Positions 37,362 through 46,320 of a stretch of DNA of 56,492 bases are shown here, one piece after another. The stretch's first letter is position 1. The number at the start of each line of letters is the position of its first letter. Source of the DNA: a virus. The stretch spans positions 1 through 56,492 of IMG/VR virus record IMGVR_UViG_3300023284_000467; one strand, written 5' to 3'. A program made the translations under genes and the position numbers. The notes beneath the pieces are model-generated. The model was not told the DNA's origin. It was given only the letters and a program-made list of their open reading frames with translations, and ran no database searches.

Positions 37362-38639
37362 TTATCTCGAATCTGGGTATCTGAATAGATGATCCTGTCC
37401 AGGTACGTGAGGTTCACCGCGAAAGTTAAACACGTTGTCAAATTTAGTTTTACAGGTGGTCAACTTCTTATCGCATCCCGCATGAACTTCATAAGTATCC
37501 CCGCTAACAACCGTGAACGGCATCGCCGTATAAAGTTCAAATGCCCCTGTTGAAAGCGTATAGTCTTTGACCTCGATACCGATGCCGATATTATTTCCAG
37601 TCGTGAAAGTCAGAAGCCCGAACGTCCAGAAATCATCTGCCTCTGTTCGGCTTGTGTCAGCAAAGTTTGAACTATCTGTAACGCCCGTTAGCGTTCCGGT
37701 TAAAGTCAGGGCCTGAATAGTCGTCCAAACAACTGAACCATCAGCCGTTGTATTTCCAATGGTCAAATCCCAAGAAGGTTCGCTGCCACCTGAGGTTCCA
37801 GCCGTTGTGCATTTAAAATGCCTGCCGTTCTCCGTCGTTGGTCTCACCACCGACCCGGCCCCCGCATCGCCTGTCGGCCTCACGGTGAAAGCTGTTGTCG
37901 CTGTCCACACCGGAGGCTCAAGACGGACCGAGCATTCTGTATCTCGGAGTTCCACTCTGCAAGTAACTGAATAGCGGTTTACTCTTCTTTGCTGTAAAAA
38001 ATCTGCCATGCCTCGGAGTTCGGCAACAAAACTATCCCGTTTCGTTGAGATCTCCCCCAGGTTTCCTTTTCTAAGAATCATCTCACCGTCTGCCAGCACG
38101 TTATAATTAAACAAAGCAATCTCGATTTCTGCGAAATCATATCTTCCTGCGTCGATATCACTGTCAGTGATTGTCGTGGAGTCCAAAGTTCCAAGCACGT
38201 CGAGATTATCAACTGAGAGATCCCCCGCGCTTTTTATTTCCGTCGCTTCGTAAGAAAGAGCTGCTTTATAAGTTACCTTTCCTATAACCACGTCTGAAGA
38301 GTTCGAGGTAAATCCAAGAATTTTCTCGGCCACGCCGCCAGAAATATAAGCCGTATCGCCCGTTGTGTTCCTGTCGATTTCAAAAGTTGTCGTAGTCAAC
38401 ACCGTGATCTTAAATTCCAAATTATTTACTTCTGTCATTCCCACCACATCAACGATTCTCACGGGATCATTAGTGGAATAACCATGCGCCCATCGAGTCG
38501 TCACAACCCCAGGATTGGCTTGCGTGATGTTATTGATCTTGGGCTGATGCTGGCGCAATGTGATCTTCCACCGCTGAGCAACCGTGGTTGATTCCAGGGC
38601 AAGGTGAGTTTTAAGATTTGCGCCTATGGTTTTACTCAT
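37362..38639 (-). CDS. DUF2163/BR0599-type tail assembly protein
   Basis: This 425-residue protein begins MSKTIGANLKTHLALESTTVAQRWKITLR. It contains CRVELRDTECSV in the middle and ends HAGCDKKLTTCKTKFDNVFNFRGEPHVPGQDHLFRYP. The paired cysteines with NFRGEPHVPG are the C-terminal signature of this family, found in gene-transfer agents and siphoviruses next to DUF2460 and NlpC/P60 proteins. An insert near residues 30-110 (VTTRWAHGYSTNDPVRI) makes it longer than usual. It is part of the tail tip. Confidence 0.87.
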   Translation of the reverse strand: MSKTIGANLKTHLALESTTVAQRWKITLRQHQPKINNITQANPGVVTTRWAHGYSTNDPVRIVDVVGMTEVNNLEFKITVLTTTTFEIDRNTTGDTAYISGGVAEKILGFTSNSSDVVIGKVTYKAALSYEATEIKSAGDLSVDNLDVLGTLDSTTITDSDIDAGRYDFAEIEIALFNYNVLADGEMILRKGNLGEISTKRDSFVAELRGMADFLQQRRVNRYSVTCRVELRDTECSVRLEPPVWTATTAFTVRPTGDAGAGSVVRPTTENGRHFKCTTAGTSGGSEPSWDLTIGNTTADGSVVWTTIQALTLTGTLTGVTDSSNFADTSRTEADDFWTFGLLTFTTGNNIGIGIEVKDYTLSTGAFELYTAMPFTVVSGDTYEVHAGCDKKLTTCKTKFDNVFNFRGEPHVPGQDHLFRYPDSR

Positions 38640-39265
38640 AACCGAATTTCTCTCACTGGCATTGCGGGTAAATTCCTTGCCTGGAATGCTGTCAACGATA
38701 TTTCAAGGTTGTCCATATCGAAGCGAACCGGAACATCGTATTCATAGCCAGCTTTGACAACTACACCAACCCCAGGGGCAACCGAAAAAGTAATCGTTCC
38801 CAAGTTATTATCAATCGTAAAGCCAGCCCCTTGCACAACGTCATCAAGGGTAACGATGACGGTTCCAGAAACCAATTTTTTTATCGTCTTAACTTGCGTC
38901 AAGCTTCCAGTGATATAGTTCTTCACCACTTGAAAGACGGTCTTAGCTGCGTCACCTGTTCCAAGGGTTTGATCGCTACCCCCGACTGTGGCTTGAGGCG
39001 ACACGCTTTTAAAATCTGTGAAATCTTTAAACCGGAATCCATGAGTCTTACCCTGCATCGCATTGAAAAATAAAAGCAACGTGTTCATGTCAGCTTCAGT
39101 TTTGATGCCTTGCGATACGTCCCACCGTCTTAAAGGTTCAGCCCAATTTGCATTTCTTTGCTCGAAGCCGCTGCTCAATATGATAACGGAAGTGTCAAAG
39201 ATCGGACCGCCTGAAGATCCGAAAGCGATAGCCGAGGGAAATCTTGGTGTCTCGATGAAGCTCAC
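38636..39265 (-). CDS. DUF2460 tail protein
   Basis: This 209-residue protein has FIETPRFPSAIAFGSSGGPIFDTSV, SGFEQRNANWAEPLRRWDVSQGIKT and LLLFFNAMQGKTHGFRFKDFTD, the DUF2460 landmarks. Members form the distal tail ring in gene-transfer-agent-like tails. It overlaps the tape-measure end by four bases and the DUF2163 gene by four. Order and spacing are standard. Confidence 0.92.
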   Translation of the reverse strand: MSFIETPRFPSAIAFGSSGGPIFDTSVIILSSGFEQRNANWAEPLRRWDVSQGIKTEADMNTLLLFFNAMQGKTHGFRFKDFTDFKSVSPQATVGGSDQTLGTGDAAKTVFQVVKNYITGSLTQVKTIKKLVSGTVIVTLDDVVQGAGFTIDNNLGTITFSVAPGVGVVVKAGYEYDVPVRFDMDNLEISLTAFQARNLPAMPVREIRL

Positions 39266-42200
39266 AGATTGCGCCTCGCCCTGTCTATGGTCCTTGCCAT
39301 TTGCGCTGTGATCTGAGCTTCAGACCTTTGAAAACCCCCGACATCAGGTGTCGTTACATTAAAATTGACAGTGACCGTACCAGACTCTCCTGCGGGTGTC
39401 ACCGTTTCACCTCTGTGCAAAATAGTCGGGAATTCATCAGACTTCAGACCCGCAATCCCTCCTAATTGCATTCTCCGCGCATTCGCGAAGGCATTCAATG
39501 GAACCATTCGACTCGGGAAATCAGTCTTACCGACAACTCCACCCTTTTTGGCAAAAAACGATGGGATAAATTGTACTAGAGTGTCAAGAATTCCACCACC
39601 CCCACCACCACCTCCACCCTTAAACAGATTCGCTAAAAAATCACCAAGACCAGTTGTCGCGGAACTCAAACCCTTAAGAAATCCACCAAAACCCCCAGTC
39701 GCCTGTGTCGAAGCAGCAGCGGTGCCTTCGAGACTCGCGGACGCTGCAGCTGAAGACTGACCGAGCTTTTCAACTGGGTCCTTGACCCATCCTCTCAGCC
39801 GCTGCCTTCAAATCAACAGCAGCCATTTTCAGCTGCGAAGCCGCATTCATCAGGCCCTGTCCAGCGGTGGTAACAGTCTGAGACGAGGTCTGTACGGCAA
39901 CCTTGGAAGCTTCAGCGGTAGCCTGAACGACATCCTGCGAAGCAACAATCTTTTCAGCATTCCTTCAGTTTATCAGCAGCAGCCGCTAACTTTTCAGCTT
40001 GGTTGCCAGGTTCATCTGGCTTGGTCTTAACACCGAACACCTTGTTCAAGGTGTCCCTAAAACTTCCAGCCTTAGCCACTCCCGCTGTTTTGTTCTTGGC
40101 TTCCAGAGCAGCCTGAGCAACATCGGTCAGCTTCTTCTCAAGTGCATCCAGAACCCCGGTGATCGCCCGTTCCTGGAATTTCAACAATATCGAATCAGCA
40201 AGATTACTAAATGCAGACTGGAGACTAGTCGTTCCACGGATCACACCATCGACCGAAGTTCGGATCGCAGACTTTACATCCTCAAATGCTCCGGATACGA
40301 CCTTGGCGGTATCGACCGACTGCTTTTTCCATTCCTTTAGTTGCTCGACCAATCGCGTCATTGCAGCTTCAGCTTTCGGCGTACCGATTTCAGCTAAGTC
40401 GTCCAACGCATTCTCGATCGCCCGAGTAGCAGCTCCAGCGCCATCAAAATCCTTTCCCAGCACCTTTGCTAATCGACTAGACTTCTCCAGTTCAGCACTA
40501 AGTTCCTTCAGGACATCAGCGGTCGTCCGTACAGCAACGCTCGTCTTTTTGGCTGCCTTCGCCGCAGCCTCGTCTCTTTTCTTTTTGGCTGCCGCCCTTC
40601 GATCAGACCGTTCCGCGATCTGCTTTAGTACCTCGTCTATCTCCTCCTGAGTCTCAATATCATCTTCGAGATCCTCTGTTTCTTCTCGTCGCTCAGCGAA
40701 TTGACGGCTTGATTCCGCCATGAGCTTCAATCTTTCTTCAGCTAGAACTTTCAGGCGTTTCTCAAGCATTTCAATTTTCGCCCGTTTCTCAGCCTCCGCT
40801 TCCAACAGCGGAATCATCGGATTCAGAGCCGCAACCCGCTGTCTTTCCAGCTCAATGTTCAGCCTGATTCGTTCCGTATTAATTTCAGCCAAACCAACCT
40901 TAAGCTGCGCCTTACTAAAATCTTCAAGCGCCAGACCAGCTTCTCGCGCAGACTTTTTCGTCTCATCGAACGCACCGGAAGATTTGAGCAACAACGCTGC
41001 CAAAGCAACCAATCCGATGAAAAGCGCACCAGCAGGCGTAAACAACAGAGCCAACGCACCGATCAAAACGGTCAGACCCTTGATAGCTAACAAGATTGGG
41101 CCGATAGCAGCGAGTACGGTTGCGAAAACCGCTATGTTCTTCTGGATACTAGGCGGGAGCTCAGCAAATGCCTGAGCCAGCTTTCTGATCACCTCTGCGA
41201 CCTTCCTCACAGCCGGAGCCAATGTCCTGCCAAAACTTATGCTTGCACCTTCAACAGCTGACTTAAGCTTAACGAGAGCACCTTGGATGCCAGCAAACTG
41301 CACCTTCTCCACTTCAGCAGCTGTTCCACCAGAATTTCTCAACTCCTCCGTAAACTCTTTTAATGCATCTTGCCCTACGGAAAGCAGGGCAGCCATGACT
41401 CTACCACCCTGGTCACCAAAGATCCGAAACAGCTTACCAACAGCTACTGCGCCACCACCTGCATCCTCCATAGCATCCTGCAGTTGACCCAGAATGTCCT
41501 GCAGCGGTCGCATCTTGCCAGTAGCATCAGTGGTACTAATACCCAACTCATCCAGTCTTTCAGCCTGCTGCTTAGTCGGACCTAACAGAACAGAGATCGT
41601 TCTTGCTAAACCAGCACCAGCCCTAGAACCCTGGAGACCCTTATCTCCTAATCGACCAAGAGCCGCAGCTACCTCTTCAAATTCCAGCCCTGCCGCTGCC
41701 GCGACCGGAGACACCAACTTCAGTGATTCATTCAATGTGCTAAGCGTCGTATTCGAACTAATGAAGGTCTTAGCTAGAACATCGTTGACCCGTCCTATCT
41801 CCTCAACATCCAGACTAAATCCACGAAGAACTTTCGATGCAACATCAGCTGCCTCCTCCAGCGTGACAGCACCAGCACCAGCCAACTGTAAGACACCAGG
41901 CAGTGCTTTCATCGCCTCAGTAGCGTCGAAACCCGCAACAGCCAGACTTGTCATGGCCGTCGCTGCCTGCTTAGCTGTGAACTGAGTTGTACGACCCAAT
42001 TCCAACGCCAGATCAGTCATTTCCTTAAACCGTTCACCAGTCGCCTGTGTAACAGCTTGGACACGTCTCATCTGGAAGTCGAAACTGGCAAACTGCTTTA
42101 CTGCAAGACCACCAACCAGAGCTAAAGGTGCACTCAAGCGAAGCGTCAGCGTCTTACCTAGCGCACCTACCCGATCGCCGAATGACCTCAAGCTCTGATT

Positions 42201-42275
42201 CGCCGATCTCAGAGCGCGATTCAGGCCACTCGTGTTACCAGTTAATTTTACTCTTGCTTCTCCAACAACAGCCAT
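39262..42275 (-). CDS. tape measure protein, broken into three frames
   Basis: The first frame (39954-42275, 773 residues) is a classic tape measure: GNTSGLNRALRSANQSLRSFG, DFQMRRVQAVTQATGE, TTQFTAKQAATAMTSLAVAGFDATEAM, and hydrophobic helices IGPILLAIKGLTVLIGALALLF. It stops after DKLKEC, but the coding sequence continues in the second frame (about 39965-39770, EKIVASQDVVQATAEAS) and the third frame (about 39785-39262, to RTIDRARRNL). The last part holds the usual tape-measure end, with VGKTDFPSRMVPLNAFANARR and GGIAGLKSDEFPTILHRGE. Each break equals one extra G, at 39962-39963 and 39786-39788. A protein of about 1003 residues is expected. Confidence 0.85.
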
Positions 42276-42282
42276 GATTTAC

Positions 42283-43028
42283 CTATGCAGCTTCCGTACG
42301 AAGATCCTTACCACCGAACATTGCGTTCATATTCACAACCCTCGTCAACAATATAGACGCAGCCTCGGATGCTTTCCGCACCGGAGCCTTCGTCGGCATG
42401 AAATCTTCGGCAGTAAAAGGCTTGCGATTTCTAGGTCTATGAGCGTTAGCAAACACCGATGCAACTATCCCCGATCTCTGATAGCGCCTGTCCTCATCGG
42501 CTTGCCAACGCCTAACTAAGGCGTGATATTCAATCGGCGTGAGCGACCAGAATTCGTCCTCCGACAGGTTTAAATCGTACCTGCCGATGGACCAGATTTC
42601 GAGCCAGTCGACTCCTTCATTGGAAAAGGGTCTTGGACCGGCCCATCCCCCTTTTCCGGAGCAGGAGTCTGTGCGTTGAAAGCTTCTGCAATTTTATCAC
42701 TGATAGCTTCTATGTTTGTGAAGTTCATCCATTCACCAACCTCAATCAAGGTTGGCGGATTCTTTTCGTGTTGGACGGCACCCCAAATCAAAGCACGCAT
42801 GTCGCTTACCCCTAGCTGCGCCGTTCCGACCACAACGTCGTTGTTGCAGGAGAGACATTTTACAGTCGTCTCACTACCCCCGATGATGGCTGTGATCGGA
42901 GTCCACCGTCCACGAAAGCTTGATACGGCCTTTTCTGCTAATGAAAGGCCATTAAAATCGAACTTCAGCTCCAGCTTTCGCTCGCCGATATCTATCTCTA
43001 CAAGCCGAACAGCACTCGCTTTGGCCAT
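42283..43028 (-). CDS. tail assembly chaperone GT (frameshifted product)
   Basis: This long chaperone form shares its first 135 residues with the short form (42570-43028) and shifts -1 into a second frame that has no start of its own. The second part is 113 residues: VDWLEIWSIGRYDLNLSEDEFWSLTPIEYHALVRRW, then AHRPRNRKPFTAEDFMP, the usual landmarks of the C-terminal part of G/GT chaperones. The total is about 248 residues. The protein binds the tape measure and tail tube subunits during tail assembly and is absent from virions. It lies directly before the tape-measure gene, as expected. Confidence 0.82.
42570..43028 (-). CDS. tail assembly chaperone G (short form)
   Basis: This 152-residue protein begins MAKASAVRLVEIDIGERKLELKFDFNGLSLAEKAV. 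It contains CLSCNNDVVVG and ALIWGAVQHEKNPPTLIEVGEW, matching short chaperones that precede tape-measure genes. The last 20 residues (MKESTGSKSGPSAGTI) are read only when the ribosome does not slip. Two possible slippery sites lie near its end. G and GT act in a fixed ratio in related phages. Confidence 0.85.
   Translation of the reverse strand: MAKASAVRLVEIDIGERKLELKFDFNGLSLAEKAVSSFRGRWTPITAIIGGSETTVKCLSCNNDVVVGTAQLGVSDMRALIWGAVQHEKNPPTLIEVGEWMNFTNIEAISDKIAEAFNAQTPAPEKGDGPVQDPFPMKESTGSKSGPSAGTI
42624..42654 (-). promoter_or_regulatory. -1 frameshift site(s) for G/GT
   Basis: Two in-frame X-XXY-YYZ heptamers lie in the overlap of the two chaperone frames: A-AAG-GGG (42648-42654) and C-CCT-TTT (42624-42630). 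A -1 slip at either joins the short form to the long form without a stop in between. I could not evaluate a downstream stem or pseudoknot reliably, so I cannot say which site is used. Confidence 0.7.
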
Positions 43029-43038
43029 CAGTCACCTA

Positions 43039-43479
43039 TTATCCGGTCAGAGTTGGCTGACCAGTCAACTTAATCGTCACATCCATCGTCAACTGGGCAG
43101 CGACTGGAGCCGATGGACTTACGTTCGTAACATATCCAGAAATGCTCCAGGTCGTAGCCGGAGTATCGGTGAACACAAGCTGAAAATTCCGATTTGTACG
43201 ATTCTCAAAGTCATTGATCAAACCAGCCGTCGAGCTTTGAGTTGTATTTGTCGGCAGGAAGTTCACCGAAAATGTGATTTCACCAGACCGGAGAATGGTC
43301 GGTAACGATTCCTCCCAGGAAGCCGCCGAATCCATGTTTGTAATATCCACCAGATCAGAGGTCAAACCCGGACCCGTAATATCCAACACCTCGGCGATGG
43401 TCGTAAAGACTTCCGGAGTCGCAGCATCACCGATTTTGAGTAAAGTTCCAATACCAGCAGTTGCAGCACTCGCAGCCAT
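43039..43479 (-). CDS. major tail (tube) protein
   Basis: This 146-residue protein resembles small siphovirus tube proteins. It has the opening TLLKIGD---PEVFTTIAEVLDITGPGLTSDLVDITNMDS, then ESLPTILRSGEITFSVNFLPTN, and NFQLVFTDTPATTWSISGYVTNVSPS near the end. The order DITN, WEE and SGEI-F-VNF matches the TTP_1-type fold. It precedes the G/GT genes, as usual. The start is behind a purine-rich AAGGAGGTACT site. Confidence 0.85.
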   Translation of the reverse strand: MAASAATAGIGTLLKIGDAATPEVFTTIAEVLDITGPGLTSDLVDITNMDSAASWEESLPTILRSGEITFSVNFLPTNTTQSSTAGLINDFENRTNRNFQLVFTDTPATTWSISGYVTNVSPSAPVAAQLTMDVTIKLTGQPTLTG

Positions 43480-43494
43480 AATAGTACCTCCTTA

Positions 43495-43860
43495 TCAGAA
43501 TCCTACAGGAAGACGGATGACCGCGAAGGTTAACCCCACAGCCGACCCGGAAAAGTACAGATTTCCATCAGTTTGAATCCATCCTGTCAGTTCAAACGGA
43601 CCAAACATTGCAAAACCATTCGCATCAACTGAGTAAGCAGCTATATTCCCAGTTCTTCCAAATGTATCATTGACGCTGGTAAACGTCGCGGTCAATGCTC
43701 CACCAGTCGTATTACGACCAAGGACAATCTCTCTGCCAGTCAACGACGTTTCTTCATTATTCACGGTATCAGCAGCGAGAAAAGTCAAATCAGCAGTGTT
43801 GCCAGTATACACTCCATAAGCGCCTAGAAGAACCTGCGCAGTGTGAATCTGTCTTGCCAT
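43495..43860 (-). CDS. hypothetical virion protein
   Basis: This 121-residue protein is beta-rich with many Thr and Gly residues (TSLTGREIVLGRNTTGGALTATFTSVNDTFGRTGNIAAYS). It has neither a catalytic motif nor a known family that I can name. It lies between the tail tube gene and a small zinc-finger gene. It may be a decoration or tail-accessory protein; the 90-residue protein at 45187-45459 has a similar composition. Confidence 0.72.
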   Translation of the reverse strand: MARQIHTAQVLLGAYGVYTGNTADLTFLAADTVNNEETSLTGREIVLGRNTTGGALTATFTSVNDTFGRTGNIAAYSVDANGFAMFGPFELTGWIQTDGNLYFSGSAVGLTFAVIRLPVGF

Positions 43861-43863
43861 TTG

Positions 43864-44073
43864 TTATCCCTCCTTGTAGCCAATTACCTTACCGAACCGA
43901 GTCTTAATCGGAATCATCGGACGAGGCTTCGGTGGAGGTTTCGGCATGTGACAAATCTCCCAGTGGTTCACAGCCTGTGCTGGCTCGACCGTATCGAAAT
44001 TACACTCTTCAGCATCACAGACGTACATATCGTAGCTTTTCCATTTCTGAACCTTAAAACCCGGAATTTCCAT
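43864..44073 (-). CDS. small zinc-finger-like protein
   Basis: This 69-residue protein has a YVCDAEECNFDTVEPAQAVNHWEICHMP segment, with C-x4-C and two downstream histidines as in a C2H2 finger. A proline-rich KPPPKPRPMIPIKTRFGKVIGY follows. Such small fingers occur in phage head-tail regions. I start at the ATG at 44073, which overlaps the preceding stop (TGATG); a GTG three bases upstream is possible. Confidence 0.75.
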   Translation of the reverse strand: MEIPGFKVQKWKSYDMYVCDAEECNFDTVEPAQAVNHWEICHMPKPPPKPRPMIPIKTRFGKVIGYKEG

Positions 44074-44465
44074 CACGCCACCGCCTTTACGACATCAAAA
44101 TTAACCACCAGCCGGGATCTCTTGTTCTCATCATCTCCCATATCAAACGGACTCTGTCGCGGCATGATCATCAGGTAAAACGCATCCGTGATCGAGGTAT
44201 TCTTGATCGCCCCCAATGTCTTCCAAATACTGTTGATTTTATTACGGGCCGCCACATAGCTGGGATCTCTGGCTATCACTTGAAACATCGGCCTTTCATA
44301 CGCCTGTAGCGGTGAACTATGCGTGTACATCGGTGCCTGACCACCAGTCTCATACAGAGTAACGACAGTATCCGGCGTCGGTGGCATCTGAGACAGAAAC
44401 AAATCTGTCCCTGTGGTCCCAAGACCAGCGCCAACCAGTATAATCGCTATGTCATCCAACAGCAT
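44073..44465 (-). CDS. tail terminator-type protein
   Basis: This 130-residue protein shows MLLDDIAIILVGAGLGTTGTDLFLSQMP, then VTLYETGGQAPMYTHSSPLQAYERPMFQVIARDPSYVAARNKINSIWKTLGAI, and VVNFDVVKAV at the end. This is the layout of phage tail-terminator or minor tail proteins that cap the tube. It lies between the HK97 gp10-like gene and the tube gene, the expected place. Confidence 0.8.
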   Translation of the reverse strand: MLLDDIAIILVGAGLGTTGTDLFLSQMPPTPDTVVTLYETGGQAPMYTHSSPLQAYERPMFQVIARDPSYVAARNKINSIWKTLGAIKNTSITDAFYLMIMPRQSPFDMGDDENKRSRLVVNFDVVKAVA

Positions 44466-44863
44466 TAGCTAACTCCGCGAAGCACGATCTTGTCAGCAAC
44501 CCTACGTTCGAAATCGGCCATCGCACGATTGAACGGATCTTCCAAGTACTTTGCTTTCGTCGGCGGACTGTGCGAGATCCCCAAGTTCTCATGCACTGCC
44601 AATGCATACGGAGCTGCCGGTCCACCGTAACCAGCCTCAACAGTAACCGCTCCTCCAAATGCTATGACCGTGGGCAATACGACACCACTAGCTCTCAAAG
44701 CACCAGTCTTGACAGGAACCTCCAGCTTAGATTCTCCTATGATCTCTTCGGCCTCTTCAGTCAGAGCGCGCGCCAGTGCAGTTGGAGCATTTCGACCGAC
44801 TCTCCTCAGAGCATCCTGCACTAAAGGCAACCCGGTCACAGTCATTCTAAATGCTACTGCCAT
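44465..44863 (-). CDS. HK97 gp10-like head-tail protein
   Basis: This 132-residue protein has VPVKTGALRASGVVLPTV, then AGYGGPAAPYALAVHE, then THSPPTKAKYLEDPFNRA-type sequence. These are the landmarks of HK97 gp10-like neck proteins. It overlaps both neighbours by one base and sits in the standard connector order. Confidence 0.9.
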   Translation of the reverse strand: MAVAFRMTVTGLPLVQDALRRVGRNAPTALARALTEEAEEIIGESKLEVPVKTGALRASGVVLPTVIAFGGAVTVEAGYGGPAAPYALAVHENLGISHSPPTKAKYLEDPFNRAMADFERRVADKIVLRGVS

Positions 44864-45186
44864 TAGACAAATAACACCGTATGGTGCGCTCCTATTTCAT
44901 CTGGAAAGCTCGACACCGCCAATATCGGCGGAGTCAACGGAACGCTCCCAACTGGCAATGTGAGCCGATCTTCGGGATCGAACATATCAGCCGTAGCCAG
45001 ATAAACAGTCTTCGTTGACACCCGCTCCTCGCCTTTTGAATCTCTCACCATCTTCACCTTGCCGACAACCCTTGCCGTAATCGACTGCGCCGTACCATAT
45101 GTCGCTTCGTTGTACGCATTGCGACTGGCAAATGGCTCAATCGTTACAGTCTCCGTCATGAAATCAAGAAAATCTGTTACGCCCAT
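44863..45186 (-). CDS. head-tail stopper/adaptor
   Basis: This 107-residue protein starts FLDFMTETVTIEPFASRNAYNEATYGTAQSITARVVGKV, with strands and a conserved basic middle (RDSKGEERVSTKTVYLA). It ends PPILAVSSFPDEIGAHHTVLFV. This matches small head-closure proteins (SPP1 gp16 / HK97 gp9 type) that join head and tail. The order portal, capsid, connector, stopper, gp10, terminator is the normal one. Confidence 0.82.
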   Translation of the reverse strand: MGVTDFLDFMTETVTIEPFASRNAYNEATYGTAQSITARVVGKVKMVRDSKGEERVSTKTVYLATADMFDPEDRLTLPVGSVPLTPPILAVSSFPDEIGAHHTVLFV

Positions 45187-45459
45187 CTATCTCCAAGCAA
45201 CGACACGAACCGTCGCCGTTTCTGCGGCATCACAGATCAGGCCCATTCCTTCAGTGGGGGAAGCCGTGTACTTAATTGTCTCGTTTGCAGCTAGATCGAA
45301 GTCAGTAAGAACAGCAACAGTACTCTTAAACGTAATATGAACCGGATTCGTTCCATCGTTGGTTACATGAACCTCCGTCGCTGCAAACAGAAAAGACAAA
45401 ACAGAATTTACCGCTGTAGCTGAAACCGTAGAAGCGAATTCATCCGCCGCTCTTGCCAT
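45187..45459 (-). CDS. small beta-rich virion protein
   Basis: This 90-residue protein is mostly strand and has no charged motifs (TATAVNSVLSFLFAATEVHVTN, then PVHITFKSTVAVLTDFDLAANETIKY, and TATVRVVAW). It follows the connector gene and precedes the stopper. The pattern fits a head-decoration or minor neck protein, but no family is recognised. Its 121-residue neighbour at 43495 has a similar composition. Confidence 0.72.
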   Translation of the reverse strand: MARAADEFASTVSATAVNSVLSFLFAATEVHVTNDGTNPVHITFKSTVAVLTDFDLAANETIKYTASPTEGMGLICDAAETATVRVVAWR

Positions 45460-46118
45460 TAAACAACCCTCCTCCAGCGTTCTAGCAGCGCAAGCGATCG
45501 TGGCGGCAATCGCGTAAATCCTTCAGCAGCAGCTGTTACGGTTCCATACGTAATCGCCAAATCACCAACTCTCTTGCTCTTGATCGGTCCCGTTGTTGCC
45601 GTCTGACCCCGGACCAGCCACATATCTTTGACCATCTCGATAGCAGCCCTCTCAACGTCAAACGGCAGTGTCGGAGTTGCATCATCACTCAACTCATACC
45701 CTGCCGTGTACGCTACCGTGAACTTCGGGAGTTCGCTATTTGCTATGGTGTACCCAGTCAAATTCCATCCTGTTGCGGCAGTCCAACTCCAACCTGCTTC
45801 TCTTAACAGCAGCCCAGCTTCTGGATTCTCAATCGTAAAATCGGTGATCGTGTCGCCATTTCTAATCACAGACGACACAGCGGTGACCGGAGTCCTGCTC
45901 AGCATCAGATAGATCGAACCGAACCCGGCTACTGTCTCCTTATAGACTTCTTCAGCAAATGGGCGCTCGCAATAACGAACGATAGCTGCACTCGACTGAT
46001 CAATCAGCCGACGGATCAGGTCATCATCAACGTTTGAGTTTGCTATCCCCAGCTCGATCTTGACCCTTGTCAAACTGACTAGCCTTGTCTCTGTCGCTGG
46101 GGTCGTTACTGTCAGCAT
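45459..46118 (-). CDS. head-tail connector protein (gp6/YqbG-like)
   Basis: This 219-residue protein opens with RLVSLTRVKIELGIANSNVDDDLIRRLIDQSSAAIVRYCERPFAEEVY, the classic start of phage connector proteins of the gp6/YqbG class. It ends GFTRLPPRSLALLERWRRV. These proteins form the ring below the portal. Its start (ATG at 46118, GAGGGTGAAAG upstream) lies inside the preceding gene, with a 92-base overlap. Both proteins look genuine. Confidence 0.88.
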   Translation of the reverse strand: MLTVTTPATETRLVSLTRVKIELGIANSNVDDDLIRRLIDQSSAAIVRYCERPFAEEVYKETVAGFGSIYLMLSRTPVTAVSSVIRNGDTITDFTIENPEAGLLLREAGWSWTAATGWNLTGYTIANSELPKFTVAYTAGYELSDDATPTLPFDVERAAIEMVKDMWLVRGQTATTGPIKSKRVGDLAITYGTVTAAAEGFTRLPPRSLALLERWRRVV

Positions 46119-46314
46119 CTTTCACCCTCGGAGCTCCCTTGACCATCTTATCGACCACCGGCGCACTTAACGCCTTTTCAACGACCGGCGCTATCAATTC
46201 AGCCACGCCGTGTTGGAGCAAACTGTCTATTGTCCTTTTATCGAACGACGCCCGCTCCCCAGGATGGTATCCCTGATACGGTTTCAAGAACCGAACAACG
46301 ATCGTAGGCTCCAT
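46027..46314 (-). CDS. small head-associated protein overlapping the connector gene
   Basis: This 95-residue protein begins TIVVRFLKPYQGYHPGERASFDKRTIDSLLQHGVAELI, a pattern common in short phage head-region proteins. Its C-terminal third is very charged (KDADSNDPSDRDKASQFDKGQDRAGDSKLKR). It overlaps the connector gene by 92 bases, an unusually long overlap for this genome. Both frames have good starts. No function is known to me. Confidence 0.78.
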   Translation of the reverse strand: MEPTIVVRFLKPYQGYHPGERASFDKRTIDSLLQHGVAELIAPVVEKALSAPVVDKMVKGAPRVKDADSNDPSDRDKASQFDKGQDRAGDSKLKR

Positions 46315-46320
46315 GCGTCA

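Noticed and set aside
39580-39625. Run of GGT/GGA codons giving nine glycines in the tape measure.
   Set aside because: Ordinary glycine-rich linker typical of tape-measure ends; not a regulatory repeat.
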